A stretch of 64,000 nucleotides of DNA from Pseudomonas fluorescens (GTDB taxonomy: Bacteria > Pseudomonadota > Gammaproteobacteria > Pseudomonadales > Pseudomonadaceae). Shown piece after piece: positions 33,083 to 41,736 of this stretch. How positions within the stretch are numbered: position 1 is the stretch's first letter; every line of letters begins with the position of its first letter. The notes below the pieces were generated by a model. That model searched no databases and was not told the origin of the DNA. It was given only the letters and a program-made list of their open reading frames with translations. The stretch is taken from NCBI RefSeq assembly GCF_001307275.1, contig NZ_CP012831.1, forward strand, positions 434,001 to 498,000, given 5' to 3'. A program made the translations under genes and the position numbers.

Positions 33083-34102
33083 TTGAATACAAACACTGCA
33101 AAAACAGGCTCAAAGCTAGAGAATACGCGACCTGAGCCTTCCCGCCGCTTCAGTGTGGCCCCCATGATGGACTGGACCGACGCCCACTGCCGCTTCTTCC
33201 TACGCACCCTCTCCAAGCACGCCCTGCTCTACACCGAAATGGTCACCACCGGCGCGCTGCTCAACGGTGACCACGAACGCTTCCTGCGCCATCACCCATC
33301 CGAACACCCCCTGGCCCTGCAACTGGGCGGCAGCGTCCCTGCCGACCTGGCCGCCTGCGCCCGTATGGCCCAGGAGCACGGCTACGACGAGGTAAACCTC
33401 AACGTCGGCTGCCCCAGCGACCGGGTGCAGAACAATATGATCGGCGCGTGCCTGATGGGGCATCCGGGGTTGGTGGCCGATTGTGTGAAGGCCATGCGTG
33501 ATGCGGTGTCGATTCCGGTGACGGTCAAGCATCGCATCGGGATCAATGGGCGGGACAGTTACGAGCAGTTGTGTGAGTTCGTCGGGACGGTGCGCGAGGC
33601 CGGTTGCACGAGTTTTACCGTGCACGCGCGGATTGCGATTCTGGAGGGGCTGTCGCCGAAGGAGAACCGCGACATCCCGCCGCTGCGTTATGACGTGGCC
33701 GCGCGGTTGAAGGCGGATTTTCCGGAGTTGGAGATTGTGCTCAACGGTGGGATCAAGACGCTGGAGGCCTGCCATGAGCACCTGCAGACGTTCGACGGTG
33801 TGATGCTGGGACGTGAGGCTTATCACAACCCGTATCTGCTGGCCGAAGTGGATCAGCAGTTGTTTGGCAGCACCGCACCGATCATCACCCGGGCCGAGGC
33901 GCTGGCGCAGTTGCGGCCTTATATTGCCGATCACCTGGCCGCTGGCGGGGCGATGCATCACATCACTCGTCATGTGTTGGGGCTGGGCACCGGGTTTCCG
34001 GGGGCGCGGCGGTTTCGGCAGTTGTTGTCGGTAGACATTCACAAAACCAAGGATCCGTTGGCGTTGCTGGATCAGGCGGGGCAACTGCTGGAAGGGCGTT
34101 AA
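33083..34102 (+). CDS. dusA: tRNA-dihydrouridine(20/20a) synthase DusA
   Basis: This flavoenzyme reduces U20/U20a in the tRNA D-loop. The TIM barrel starts with RRFSVAPMMDWTDAHCRFF (FMN-binding); the catalytic Cys lies in NVGCPSDRVQNN, and FTVHARIA, VLNGGIK and GVMLGREAYHNP complete the FMN site. No ATG lies upstream of the MMDWTD codons in this frame. A TTG at 33083 gives MNTNTAKTGSKLENT plus the conserved core, a plausible new N-terminus supplied by the prophage. Some activity should remain because the barrel is intact. Confidence 0.9.
   Translation: MNTNTAKTGSKLENTRPEPSRRFSVAPMMDWTDAHCRFFLRTLSKHALLYTEMVTTGALLNGDHERFLRHHPSEHPLALQLGGSVPADLAACARMAQEHGYDEVNLNVGCPSDRVQNNMIGACLMGHPGLVADCVKAMRDAVSIPVTVKHRIGINGRDSYEQLCEFVGTVREAGCTSFTVHARIAILEGLSPKENRDIPPLRYDVAARLKADFPELEIVLNGGIKTLEACHEHLQTFDGVMLGREAYHNPYLLAEVDQQLFGSTAPIITRAEALAQLRPYIADHLAAGGAMHHITRHVLGLGTGFPGARRFRQLLSVDIHKTKDPLALLDQAGQLLEGR
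33140..33180. other. approximate attR within dusA 5' end
   Basis: The conserved dusA start (SVAPMMDWTD codons, about 33148-33178) lies immediately after the integrase module. dusA-type elements recombine inside this coding stretch, leaving a direct repeat at the other end. The partner copy is outside the window, so the core cannot be defined precisely. Confidence 0.45.
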
Positions 34103-34279
34103 CCGTCACTTGCTTTGAACCTGCACGCTGTTTTGGCATCGTATCTACCGATACCGCCCCGGCCTTTCAAACAGCCGTTTTCAGGTTGTTGCCGCTGGGG
34201 CCGTCGATACCTCTTCACGCCCTTGAGTGGCTGCCGGCCCTCGGGTAATGTCAACGGACCCATAGGACAGAGCACGCTC

Positions 34280-35206
34280 ATGACTTCCAAGCTGGAACAA
34301 CTCAAACAATTCACCACTGTCGTGGCCGATACCGGCGACTTCGAGGCCATCGCCCGCGTCAAACCCGTGGACGCCACCACCAACCCTTCCCTGCTGCTCA
34401 AGGCGTCAGCCATTCAGGGCTATGCCGAGCAACTGAACGCCTGTGTGGCGGACTGCAAGGGCGATGTGGGCCTGGCCAGCGATCGTTTTGCCGTAGCGGT
34501 CGGGCAAGAAATCCTGAAAGTGATCCCGGGGCGTATTTCCACTGAAGTGGACGCGCGCCTGTCGTTCGATACCGAGGCCATGTTGAAGCGTGCGCATCGT
34601 CTGATCGACCTGTACGAAAAGGCCGGTATTGGCCGGGATCGGGTGTTGATCAAGATTGCCTCCACCTGGGAAGGCATTCGTGCTGCCGAGCAGTTGGAGC
34701 GTGAAGGCATCCAGTGCAACCTGACGCTGCTGTTCTCCTTCGCCCAGGCTGCGGCCTGTGCCGATGCCGGGGTGTTCCTGATTTCGCCGTTCGTGGGCCG
34801 CATCTACGACTGGTACAAGAAAGCCAATGGCAACGACTACACCGGCGCGGATGATCCGGGCGTGCAGTCGGTGACCCGCATCTACAACTACTACAAGGCC
34901 AATGACTACAAGACCGTGGTCATGGGCGCGAGCTTCCGCAACCTCAACCAGATCGAGCAACTGGCCGGGTGCGACCGCTTGACCGTCAGCCCGGACCTGC
35001 TGGAAAAACTCGCCGCCGACGAAGGCAAGCTGGAGCGCAAGCTGGCGCCAGGGCAAGCCGGAGAAGCGCGCTTGATCCTCGACGAAGCGCAGTTCCGCTG
35101 GTTGTCCAACGAGGACGCCATGGCGACCGAGAAACTGGCCGAAGGCATTCGTCAGTTCGCCCGGGACCAGGAGAAACTGGAGGCGTTGCTGCAAGCCAAG
35201 CTTTGA
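34280..35206 (+). CDS. tal: transaldolase
   Basis: The 308-residue enzyme moves a dihydroxyacetone unit between sugar phosphates in the pentose phosphate pathway. The Schiff-base Lys is K125 in [29 protein letters not shown] and [14 protein letters not shown] are class signatures of TalB-type enzymes. The start [21 protein letters not shown] matches the family, and an intrinsic terminator follows. Upstream in-frame codons give non-homologous residues. Confidence 0.97.
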   Translation: MTSKLEQLKQFTTVVADTGDFEAIARVKPVDATTNPSLLLKASAIQGYAEQLNACVADCKGDVGLASDRFAVAVGQEILKVIPGRISTEVDARLSFDTEAMLKRAHRLIDLYEKAGIGRDRVLIKIASTWEGIRAAEQLEREGIQCNLTLLFSFAQAAACADAGVFLISPFVGRIYDWYKKANGNDYTGADDPGVQSVTRIYNYYKANDYKTVVMGASFRNLNQIEQLAGCDRLTVSPDLLEKLAADEGKLERKLAPGQAGEARLILDEAQFRWLSNEDAMATEKLAEGIRQFARDQEKLEALLQAKL

Positions 35207-35230
35207 GCTGATTCAGCCGGCATGCAAAAA

Positions 35231-35260
35231 GGGCGAACCTGGTTGGGTTCGCCCTTTTTT
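35231..35260 (+). terminator. intrinsic terminator of tal
   Basis: The 9-bp stem GGGCGAACC/GGTTCGCCC with the loop TGGTTG is followed by six T (35255-35260). Confidence 0.92.
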
Positions 35261-35305
35261 ATGCGGCTTGCTTGGCTTAAGCGATGTGGCGGGTCGGCAA
35301 ACGCC

Positions 35306-35378
35306 ATCGCGAGCAAGCTCGCTCCCACAAGGGATGTCAGAACACCACAAAACCTGTGGGAGCGAGCTTGCTCGCGAT
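35306..35378. repeat. REP element inverted pair
   Basis: Two 24-bp copies with the GAGC-A-GCTCGC core lie head to head at 35306-35329 and 35355-35378, between tal and hsbA. This is a typical Pseudomonas REP pair. Confidence 0.9.
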
Positions 35379-35410
35379 AAAGCCGGTGCAGCCTACACGA
35401 AGCCCAGGGC

Positions 35411-35893
35411 TCAAGGCCGCTCCAGCGCATTCACCAGATCATGGAACGCTTCACGATTGGAATCGTTGAGCCCCATGAGGATCTTGTGGGCTTCAAGCAC
35501 CTTGATCCGCACTTCCTCTTCGGACTGATCCTGGTCAGGCAGGTCGTCCAGGCATTCCGGACACGGCACAGGGTCGCCCACGATGTTGAACACCTGGTCG
35601 AAGCCCATCGATTGCAGCAGACGGGTGATGTCATTGTGGGTGGTGACGACGGTCGGCAGCAGGCCGACCTTTTGCCGCGACAGGATCGACAGCTTGGCCA
35701 ACAGGCCCAATGTGGTGCTGTCGATGCTGCGGGTTTCGGTCAGGTCGATCACGATGGCGCTGAAGTTCAGCGCGGTGAAGATCCGCTCAATAGTCGCATC
35801 CAGCGCCGAACACAGGGTCAGGCGCACTTCACCGACAAACTTCAGGACGAAGGTGCCGTCCTGCTCGGCGAACTGGATTCTACCGGTACTCAT
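35411..35893 (-). CDS. hsbA: anti-anti-sigma factor HsbA-like (STAS domain)
   Basis: The 160-residue protein has a STAS domain (about residues 5-100) with the phosphoacceptor serine region in VIDLTETRSIDSTTLGLLAKL, then a Cys-rich acidic tail (PCPECLDDLPDQDQSEEE). In P. aeruginosa HsbA partners HsbR and affects FlgM/flagella and biofilm formation. The ATG overlaps the HsbR TGA as TGATG, so the pair is cotranscribed. Confidence 0.9.
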   Translation of the reverse strand: MSTGRIQFAEQDGTFVLKFVGEVRLTLCSALDATIERIFTALNFSAIVIDLTETRSIDSTTLGLLAKLSILSRQKVGLLPTVVTTHNDITRLLQSMGFDQVFNIVGDPVPCPECLDDLPDQDQSEEEVRIKVLEAHKILMGLNDSNREAFHDLVNALERP

Positions 35894-37074
35894 CAAAGGT
35901 TCCTGCTCAACACTAACAGGGCGATATCATCCGGCATCTCCCCGAGCGTGGCTAATCCAAACACTTGACGCAAGCCTTCCAGGCTGCCGCCCGCTGCGCT
36001 TACCCGTTCAGGCAAGGCCGCTTCTTTCTCTTTGAGTGTAGGTTCTGTCAAAAGGTCCAAAATGCCATCAGACATCAGCGTCAGGCTGAATGTCGGTGGC
36101 AATTCCAGTACGTGGTCTTCGTAGGTGGCCTCGTTGAACAGGCCCACCGGCAAACCACGCCCCTCCAGGTAACGAACACTGTCTGGCGTATACAACACAG
36201 GCAACGGCAGGTGACCGCCGATGCTATAGGTCAACAAACCAGTCTCCTCGTCGATGACTCCACCGACCATTGTGACGTGTTTGCCCAGCTTACAACTGAT
36301 CAGGCCTCGGTTGATATGCCCAAGGACTTCCGACGGCTTGAACTCTGGCAGCGTGCCATTGCGCTTGGATTCGAACAGCAGCCGCGTGGTCATGAATTTC
36401 AACAGCACCGTCACGAAGGCCGAGGACGCGCCATGGCCGGAAACATCCGCCAGGTAGAACGCCACTCGCCGCTCATCGACGCGGAAATAGTCCACGAAAT
36501 CGCCCGACAGGTACAACGACGGGATGATCTGGTGGGCAAAACGGAAATCGTCGACGGTCCAGGGGCTGACCGGCAGCATGTTCATCTGCACCTGGCGCCC
36601 GGCGTTCTGGTCTTCCTGCAACAGGTTCAGGCTGGCTTCCAGCTCGCGGTTGGCGGTTTCCAGCTTCTCGCGGTAGCGCTGGTTTTCCACCAACAGCCGC
36701 GAACGGTCCAAGGCCCGGCGTACCGAGTGCTCGAGCACCGCGAGGTCTTCAAGGGGCTTGATCAGGTAATCCGCCGCGCCCAGGCGCAATGCCTCGACTG
36801 CGTCGTTCATCACGCCCGCGCCCGACACCACGATCACCGGGGTCTGCGAGGAAAGCTCGGTCACCTGGCGAATGAGTTCGAGTCCGCCCATCTGCGGCAT
36901 GCGCAGGTCGCAGATGACCAGGTCGGGCTTGTCTTGCTCGAATACCTGAAGACCCTGTTGGCCATTGCTGGCCTGCAGGACGCTGAAACCACTGTCTTCC
37001 AAGTAGGCTGCGAGACTGGCTCGCACCACTTCGTCATCATCGATTATCAGCAGCGTGGCACTGGTTTTTGGCAT
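35893..37074 (-). CDS. hsbR: fused response regulator/PP2C phosphatase HsbR
   Basis: The 393-residue protein has an N-terminal receiver (about residues 7-120; acidic pocket in LIIDDDEVV; phosphoacceptor Asp in VICDLRMPQMGG), a coiled-coil linker (about 135-170) and a C-terminal PP2C/SpoIIE-type phosphatase domain (about 190-390, with FYLADVSGHGASSAFV and SDGILDLLTEP). It should dephosphorylate HsbA in response to an input signal. The ATG at 37074 follows the family start MPKTSATLLIIDDD. Confidence 0.93.
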   Translation of the reverse strand: MPKTSATLLIIDDDEVVRASLAAYLEDSGFSVLQASNGQQGLQVFEQDKPDLVICDLRMPQMGGLELIRQVTELSSQTPVIVVSGAGVMNDAVEALRLGAADYLIKPLEDLAVLEHSVRRALDRSRLLVENQRYREKLETANRELEASLNLLQEDQNAGRQVQMNMLPVSPWTVDDFRFAHQIIPSLYLSGDFVDYFRVDERRVAFYLADVSGHGASSAFVTVLLKFMTTRLLFESKRNGTLPEFKPSEVLGHINRGLISCKLGKHVTMVGGVIDEETGLLTYSIGGHLPLPVLYTPDSVRYLEGRGLPVGLFNEATYEDHVLELPPTFSLTLMSDGILDLLTEPTLKEKEAALPERVSAAGGSLEGLRQVFGLATLGEMPDDIALLVLSRNL

Positions 37075-37367
37075 GTGGGCAAACGGCGCCAGAATTAGGT
37101 TGGCGTAGCGGGCTGGGCGGTCTGGCCTGGCACGCACTACTGGATTCGCTTTCTAGCCTCTCTGTCGTACCGGCTTCAGGCCTTTGCCCTACACGCCCTT
37201 ACATCAGAGGTGCCCTTCTAAGGCGCAGACGGTACTCCCATCCGCGGGGCGTTTCAAGCTCATGCAGATAGCCGCTTGCCGTCTTTATTTGTCAAAGCAC
37301 AGAGAGTTATAAGAACCGAGCGAAGCGTAACTCAATGGAAGGATCAAACCCGCTCAAACACGACGCC
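37075..37367. other. about 290 bp without a recognised gene
   Basis: The interval upstream of hsbR holds its promoter region but no convincing gene, tRNA or repeat. A terminator hairpin follows at 37368. Confidence 0.6.
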
Positions 37368-37408
37368 AAACCACAGAAGGCGGCCTTTTGGGCCGCCTTC
37401 TGTGGTTT
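37368..37408 (-). terminator. intrinsic terminator of mlaA
   Basis: An 18-bp stem (AAACCACAGAAGGCGGCC and its complement, 37368-37385 and 37391-37408) with the loop TTTTG lies 12 bp beyond the mlaA stop. The T run is short on both strands, but the stem is very stable. Confidence 0.85.
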
Positions 37409-37420
37409 TACAAATCGAAA

Positions 37421-38110
37421 TCAAAAATCGTCTTCGACCTGACCGTCCTTGACTTTGAATTCGCGGTTCTGCAGGTAGGCATTGCGGATGAAGACGTATT
37501 TGTCGCCGCTCACCATCTTCTCGGCCGACAACAGGCTGGCGCGGGTATCGACGATGTTCAGGCCGTGAATGGAGTTACGCACCGAGACGTTATCGATATA
37601 ACGATAAGGAGCGGTGTAGTCATCGACCAGTTTGGCCGGTGCGTCACGCAGGGTGCTTGGCCCCAGCAGCGGCAGCATCACATACGGACCACTGCCCAGG
37701 CCCCAGTAGCCAAGGGTCTGGCCGAAATCTTCATCGCTGCGCTGCAGGCCCATCTGGGTGCCCACGTCAAAGAAGCCCAGCAGGCCGAAGGTGGTGTTGA
37801 AGATCAACCGGGCGGTGTCGACCCCGGCGGCGGCCGGCTTGGCCTGCAGCACGTTGTTGGCCAGGTTGCCGACGTCGCCGATGTTACGAAACATGTTGTG
37901 GATGCCGTCTTCGAGGAACTGCGGCGTCACGTATTGATAACCCTGGGCCAGTGGCTTGAGCGCATAGGTATCGACGGTGTCGTTGAAGGTGAAGATTGGA
38001 CGGTTGATGCTTTCCCAAGGATCTTCTTCCGTCGCGGCCTGAGTGGCGAACGGAACCAGCAGGACACAAGCGGAAAGACTCAGCTGAGCTAGACGATGGC
38101 TCCAGCGCAT
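37421..38110 (-). CDS. mlaA: outer-membrane lipid asymmetry protein MlaA (VacJ)
   Basis: MlaA removes phospholipid from the outer leaflet of the outer membrane and passes it to the MlaC carrier. The 229-residue protein has a signal peptide (about 1-25) and the family blocks EEDPWESINRPIFTFNDTVD, GDVGNLANNVLQ and GYWGLGSGPYVMLPLLGPSTLRDA. The signal has a Cys in LSAC at residue 14 but continues hydrophobic, so it may be processed by either signal peptidase. The C-terminal acidic tail ends VKDGQVEDDF. Confidence 0.95.
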   Translation of the reverse strand: MRWSHRLAQLSLSACVLLVPFATQAATEEDPWESINRPIFTFNDTVDTYALKPLAQGYQYVTPQFLEDGIHNMFRNIGDVGNLANNVLQAKPAAAGVDTARLIFNTTFGLLGFFDVGTQMGLQRSDEDFGQTLGYWGLGSGPYVMLPLLGPSTLRDAPAKLVDDYTAPYRYIDNVSVRNSIHGLNIVDTRASLLSAEKMVSGDKYVFIRNAYLQNREFKVKDGQVEDDF

Positions 38111-38311
38111 AGGGAAAAACTCCTTGGATTATTCAGGCAAGGGCGCCGAGCCCAGGCGGTAAGCTGGCTAGTATAAGACGGAACGCGTGGATAGGCAGCA
38201 CCGAAAAACACCCAGGCCGTAGGACTTTTCCGCAACTGGCAGCCTTCATCTCACTGTCACCGGACTGTCATCGGAGCCCATTAGGCTGCTGGTTATTTCA
38301 AGGACGTTCCC

Positions 38312-38932
38312 ATGCCCCGCGCCGAAGCCCTGCCCCTCCCCGTCCCCAGCCTGACCGCCGTACTGTTTGGCCTCAGCGGATGCCTGGTGGATTTCGGGGC
38401 GCGCATTCGTCAGCCAGGGGCAGCACCAGCGGATCACGCCCAGCCGACACCCGGAGCCCTGGAAAGCCTGCAACGCTTGCAACATCTGAATATCCCCTGC
38501 GCCTGGCTCGACGAATTGCCTCCCGCCATCAGCCATAGCCTGGCGGCTTCATTGCCCACGTCCATCAAAGCGCCGCAACTTCCCGCAACAAATTATCCAT
38601 GGCCAGCACCGCATGCCTGCTGGCAAGCGCTGATGGCGCTGAACGTCCAGCAGTTGGACGGCTGCGTGCTGGTCAGCGGCGAACCGCGGTTGTTGCAGTC
38701 AGGGCTCAATGCAGGTTTATGGACGATCGGACTGGCATCCTGCGGCTCTTTGTGTGGCCTGGCGCCCGCCGAGTGGCAGGCATTGAGCCAACAGGCGCGG
38801 GAAAACAAACGCGCCAAGGCCACCGTGCAATTGTTCGGCCTCGGGGTGCATTCAGTGATCGATCACTTGGGCGAGCTCGACACTTGCCTGGCCGATATCT
38901 GCCTGCGCCGCATTAAAGGCGAGAAGCCCTGA
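38312..38932 (+). CDS. PhnX-related HAD-like protein, probably without the catalytic Asp
   Basis: The 206-residue protein resembles phosphonoacetaldehyde hydrolase-type HAD proteins (AVLFGLSGCLVDFGARIRQPGAAP at the start; GCVLVSGEPRLLQSGLNAGLWTIGLASCGSLCGL as the later motif). In catalytic HAD enzymes the first motif reads FD-x-x-G; here it is FGLSGCLVDFG, so the nucleophile Asp is replaced by Gly. This points to a binding or regulatory role. Orthologs lie at the same place between mlaA and queF in P. aeruginosa. Confidence 0.8.
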   Translation: MPRAEALPLPVPSLTAVLFGLSGCLVDFGARIRQPGAAPADHAQPTPGALESLQRLQHLNIPCAWLDELPPAISHSLAASLPTSIKAPQLPATNYPWPAPHACWQALMALNVQQLDGCVLVSGEPRLLQSGLNAGLWTIGLASCGSLCGLAPAEWQALSQQARENKRAKATVQLFGLGVHSVIDHLGELDTCLADICLRRIKGEKP

Positions 38933-39041
38933 CCGGGATCATGCAGGGCGCGTCAGTGTGGATTACTCTTAAGGCAGGCCATGGACTTTTGACGCAGCGT
39001 CGCGGTCCATGGCTGTGCCTATCAATAAAGGGAGTACGCCA

Positions 39042-39305
39042 ATGCCTGCCCGCGAATTGCAAGACCAGCTCAACACACTGCGCGAGCAATTGGACCAGAA
39101 TCCACCCCTGTCCGAAGCCGAACGCGCCGACCTGCAGGCGCTGATGGAACAGATCGAATTCGAGCTTGAACTGGAAACCCAAACACAGGACACCAACCTC
39201 GCTGACAATGTGAACCTGGCTGTCGAACGCTTCGAGCTGGAGCACCCCACGCTGGCCGGGACCTTGCGCAACATCGTGCAAGCCTTGGGCAACATGGGGA
39301 TCTGA
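39042..39305 (+). CDS. DUF4404-family protein
   Basis: The 87-residue acidic helical protein (MPARELQDQLNTLREQLDQNPPLSE ... FELEHPTLAGTLRNIVQALGNMGI) belongs to the small DUF4404 family, mostly from gamma-proteobacteria. Function unknown. GGAG stands before the ATG at 39042 and a strong terminator follows. Confidence 0.88.
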   Translation: MPARELQDQLNTLREQLDQNPPLSEAERADLQALMEQIEFELELETQTQDTNLADNVNLAVERFELEHPTLAGTLRNIVQALGNMGI

Positions 39306-39318
39306 ACCCTTCGCATGC

Positions 39319-39348
39319 AAAAAGCCCTGCTATCTAGCAGGGCTTTTT
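39319..39348. terminator. intrinsic terminator after the DUF4404 gene
   Basis: The stem AAAAAGCCCTGCTA/TAGCAGGGCTTTTT with a 2-nt loop starts 14 bp after the stop and has A and T runs on both sides, so it can work in both directions. Confidence 0.93.
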
Positions 39349-39375
39349 AGTTTCACGTGCCTGCAATGCATCCCC

Positions 39376-39465
39376 TGTGGGAGCGAGCTTGCTCGCGATA
39401 GCGGTGTATCAGCCAACCTCAATCTTGGATGTGCTGCCCTCATCGCGAGCAAGCTCGCTCCCACA
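39376..39465. repeat. REP element inverted pair
   Basis: Two 24-bp REP copies in opposite orientation (39376-39399 and 39442-39465) lie between the DUF4404 gene and queF. Confidence 0.9.
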
Positions 39466-39489
39466 AGAGCTCACCTCCACAAGAAAAGT

Positions 39490-40320
39490 TTACTGACGGA
39501 CCAGGCGGTGGTTCGGCAGTTGGACATCTTCGGTACTGCGATACGGGTTGATGTCCAGCCCACCACGCCTTACATACCGCGCATACACCGTCAATTTCTC
39601 CGGTTTGAGCAAGCGCTGCAGGTCGAGAAAGATTCGTTCCACGCATTGCTCATGGAAATCGGAATGCTGGCGGAAGCTGACGAGGTAGGCCAGCAGGCTG
39701 GCCGGGTCCAGGGCAGCGCCGCGATATTCCACCGCCACGCTGCCCCAGTCTGGCTGGCTGGTCACCGGGCAGTTGGATTTGAGCAGGTGGCTGTGCAGGC
39801 TTTGCTCGACGATGCGTGAAGCATCGCAGCGCAGCAGCTCCGGGCGCGGGTGTGCGTAGGAGTCGACGCTGATGTCCAGATCGTCGATGCAGGTACCGGG
39901 CAGCGCCACGATGCCTTCACGCTCCACGTCCTTGAGGCTGCGGATTCGCACACCCACCGCCTTGCCGGCCGCAGCCGACAGGTCCTGGCGCAGGGTGGCT
40001 TCCAGGCTCGCGGTGTCGGCGAACGGAGTCTGGTTCAAGGAGTTGAGGTACAGCTTGAAGGATTTGGACTCGATGATATTCGGCGAATCCGCCGGAATCG
40101 CGAATTCACCGATGGCCACCACCGGCTTGCCGGACGGCAACAGCCACGACAGCTCGAAACAGTTCCAGAAATCCACGCCCTTGTACGGCAGGGTCTCGGC
40201 CGTCAGGCCCAGTTCCGCCCATTTCGCGGTGCGCGGGATCGGGAACAGCAGTGACGGCGTGTACGTGGCGATGTATTCGCTGGATTTGCCCAGCGGCGAA
40301 TGTTCGGCTGCGGGATGCAT
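39490..40320 (-). CDS. queF: NADPH-dependent 7-cyano-7-deazaguanine reductase QueF
   Basis: QueF reduces preQ0 to preQ1 in queuosine biosynthesis. The 276-residue protein is the long two-domain (tandem T-fold) form. Signatures are [15 protein letters not shown] and the active-site Cys184 in [15 protein letters not shown], with later [14 protein letters not shown]. It is preceded by the cupredoxin gene on the same strand. Confidence 0.97.
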   Translation of the reverse strand: MHPAAEHSPLGKSSEYIATYTPSLLFPIPRTAKWAELGLTAETLPYKGVDFWNCFELSWLLPSGKPVVAIGEFAIPADSPNIIESKSFKLYLNSLNQTPFADTASLEATLRQDLSAAAGKAVGVRIRSLKDVEREGIVALPGTCIDDLDISVDSYAHPRPELLRCDASRIVEQSLHSHLLKSNCPVTSQPDWGSVAVEYRGAALDPASLLAYLVSFRQHSDFHEQCVERIFLDLQRLLKPEKLTVYARYVRRGGLDINPYRSTEDVQLPNHRLVRQ

Positions 40321-40381
40321 GACGGAAACCTGACTGAAGAATCAGCGGATTCTATCAGCCTTTGCCGCAGCCTTTGAGTGC

Positions 40382-40903
40382 TTACTGACTGACTGTCAGG
40401 TCGCCCTTCATCCCGGCCTGGTAGTGACCGGGAATATTGCAGGCAAACTCCAAGCGCGTGGCCTTGCTGAAGGTCCAGGTCAGCTCGGCGGTCTTGCCCG
40501 GCTCCACCAACACGCTGTTGGGGTCATCGTGGCGCATGCTCGCCTGGTCGTGGCCCATGGCGGCATGATCCATCCCCGGCTTCATCGCGGTTGGCATCAA
40601 CTGGCCGCTCTGCTGCATCTTGAACATTTCCTGTTGATGGTCGGCGTGCATGGCCGCGTTGCCCAGGTTGAACTCGTGGAGCAACTGGCCCTTATTGATC
40701 AGCACGAACCGAACCGTCTCGCCGGCCTTGATATCAAGGGCTCCGGGATCGAACGTCATATCGCCCATCACCACGTCAATGCTGCGACTGGCCTTGGCCG
40801 CCGGCGCGGGCTGGCCAAAATCGAAATGACCGGGCGATGCCCACAGCGGCGCACTGAGGGCCAGTGCACAAGCAGCCAGGATCAAGCGGTTTCCCATCAA
40901 CAT
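40382..40903 (-). CDS. periplasmic cupredoxin-domain copper protein
   Basis: The product (about 173 residues) has a signal peptide (LILAACALALSAPLWA) and a cupredoxin fold (MGDMTFDPGALDIKAGETVRFVLINKGQLLHEFNLG ... FACNIPGHYQAGMKGDLTV) with ligands in LLHEF and CNIPGHYQAGM. A His/Met-rich insertion lies between (MDHAAMGHDQASMRHDD). It should bind copper in the periplasm. The second ATG at 40903 sits 7 bp after GGAG; ATG 40909 is too close. It is divergent from copRS across a CopR box. Confidence 0.92.
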   Translation of the reverse strand: MLMGNRLILAACALALSAPLWASPGHFDFGQPAPAAKASRSIDVVMGDMTFDPGALDIKAGETVRFVLINKGQLLHEFNLGNAAMHADHQQEMFKMQQSGQLMPTAMKPGMDHAAMGHDQASMRHDDPNSVLVEPGKTAELTWTFSKATRLEFACNIPGHYQAGMKGDLTVSQ

Positions 40904-40975
40904 GTCCATACTCCAATCGGATTCAGCGTGTGGGAAACTCTATCGCTGCAGCCCTGCCAGTCGGCTGACAGCTCG

Positions 40976-40991
40976 ATTACAACTTTGTCAG
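40976..40991 (-). promoter_or_regulatory. CopR box between the cupredoxin gene and copRS
   Basis: On the minus strand the sequence reads CTGACA-AAGTT-GTAAT, a match to the Pseudomonas CopR consensus CTGACA-N5-GTAAT. It lies 64 bp before copR and 73 bp before the cupredoxin start and can serve both. Confidence 0.8.
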
Positions 40992-41055
40992 GTTGCGCCA
41001 CCAGCCCGCCTGCCACGGTATAACGCCCTTGTCCCAACCCAGCCTTGAGCCGCCC

Positions 41056-41736
41056 ATGAAACTGCTGATCGTCGAAGACCAAACCAAAACCGGCCAATAC
41101 CTGCGCCAAGGCCTGGGCGAAGCCGGGTTCAACGCCGACCTGGTGGCCGACGGCATCACCGGTCAGCAACTGGCCTTGAGCGGTGAATACGCCTTGCTGA
41201 TCCTCGACGTGATGTTGCCCGGCCGCGATGGCTGGCAGATCCTGCAAGCCGTCCGCGGGGCTGGCCTGGATACCCCGGTGCTGTTCCTCACCGCGCGGGA
41301 CGCGGTACAGGAACGGGTGCATGGGCTGGAGCTGGGCGCCGATGATTACCTGGTCAAGCCCTTTGCTTTTTCCGAGTTGCTGGCGCGGGTGCGCAGCCTG
41401 TTGCGCCGAGGCGGTTCGACGCAACAGGAAACCAGCCTGCAACTGGCCGACTTGCGCCTGGACCTGATCCGCCGTCGCGTCGAACGCAGCGGTCGGCGCA
41501 TCGACCTCACCGCCAAGGAGTTCGCCTTGCTGGAAATGCTCCTGCGCCGCCAGGGTGAAGTGCTGCCCAAATCGCTGATCGCGTCCCAGGTCTGGGACAT
41601 GAACTTCGACAGCGACACCAACGTCATCGAGGTCGCCATCCGGCGCCTGCGCATCAAGATCGACGATGAGTTCCCCAATAAGCTCATCCACACCGTGCGG
41701 GGCATGGGGTATGTGCTTGAAGAGCGCAGCCTGTGA
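41056..41736 (+). CDS. copR: copper-response regulator CopR
   Basis: The 226-residue OmpR-type regulator has a receiver (acidic [12 protein letters not shown]; Asp in [13 protein letters not shown]) and a winged-helix output ([48 protein letters not shown]). It controls copper-tolerance genes including the divergent cupredoxin. copS overlaps its stop by 4 bp. Confidence 0.95.
   Translation: MKLLIVEDQTKTGQYLRQGLGEAGFNADLVADGITGQQLALSGEYALLILDVMLPGRDGWQILQAVRGAGLDTPVLFLTARDAVQERVHGLELGADDYLVKPFAFSELLARVRSLLRRGGSTQQETSLQLADLRLDLIRRRVERSGRRIDLTAKEFALLEMLLRRQGEVLPKSLIASQVWDMNFDSDTNVIEVAIRRLRIKIDDEFPNKLIHTVRGMGYVLEERSL

Larger units (their letters stand above)
1..33160. mobile_element. P2/phiCTX-type prophage integrated at dusA (left end outside window)
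   Basis: Bases from the left edge to the 5' end of dusA form one prophage. A complete set of P2-type head, tail and lysis genes (1.1-22.5 kb) is followed by a lysogeny/replication region and a tyrosine recombinase that abuts dusA. The late genes follow P2 order exactly, while repressor, replication and integration genes are of other families. The Q/P end points towards the unseen left attachment site and the integrase lies at the right one; in P2 the D end is next to the attachment site, so the arrangement resembles phiCTX. No virion gene is visibly broken, so the element may be inducible (inference). The right boundary is approximate and no second copy of the dusA core is visible here. Confidence 0.95.

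Noticed and set aside
33060..33200. tRNA gene as attachment site
   Set aside because: No cloverleaf can be formed near the integrase; the junction lies in dusA coding sequence.
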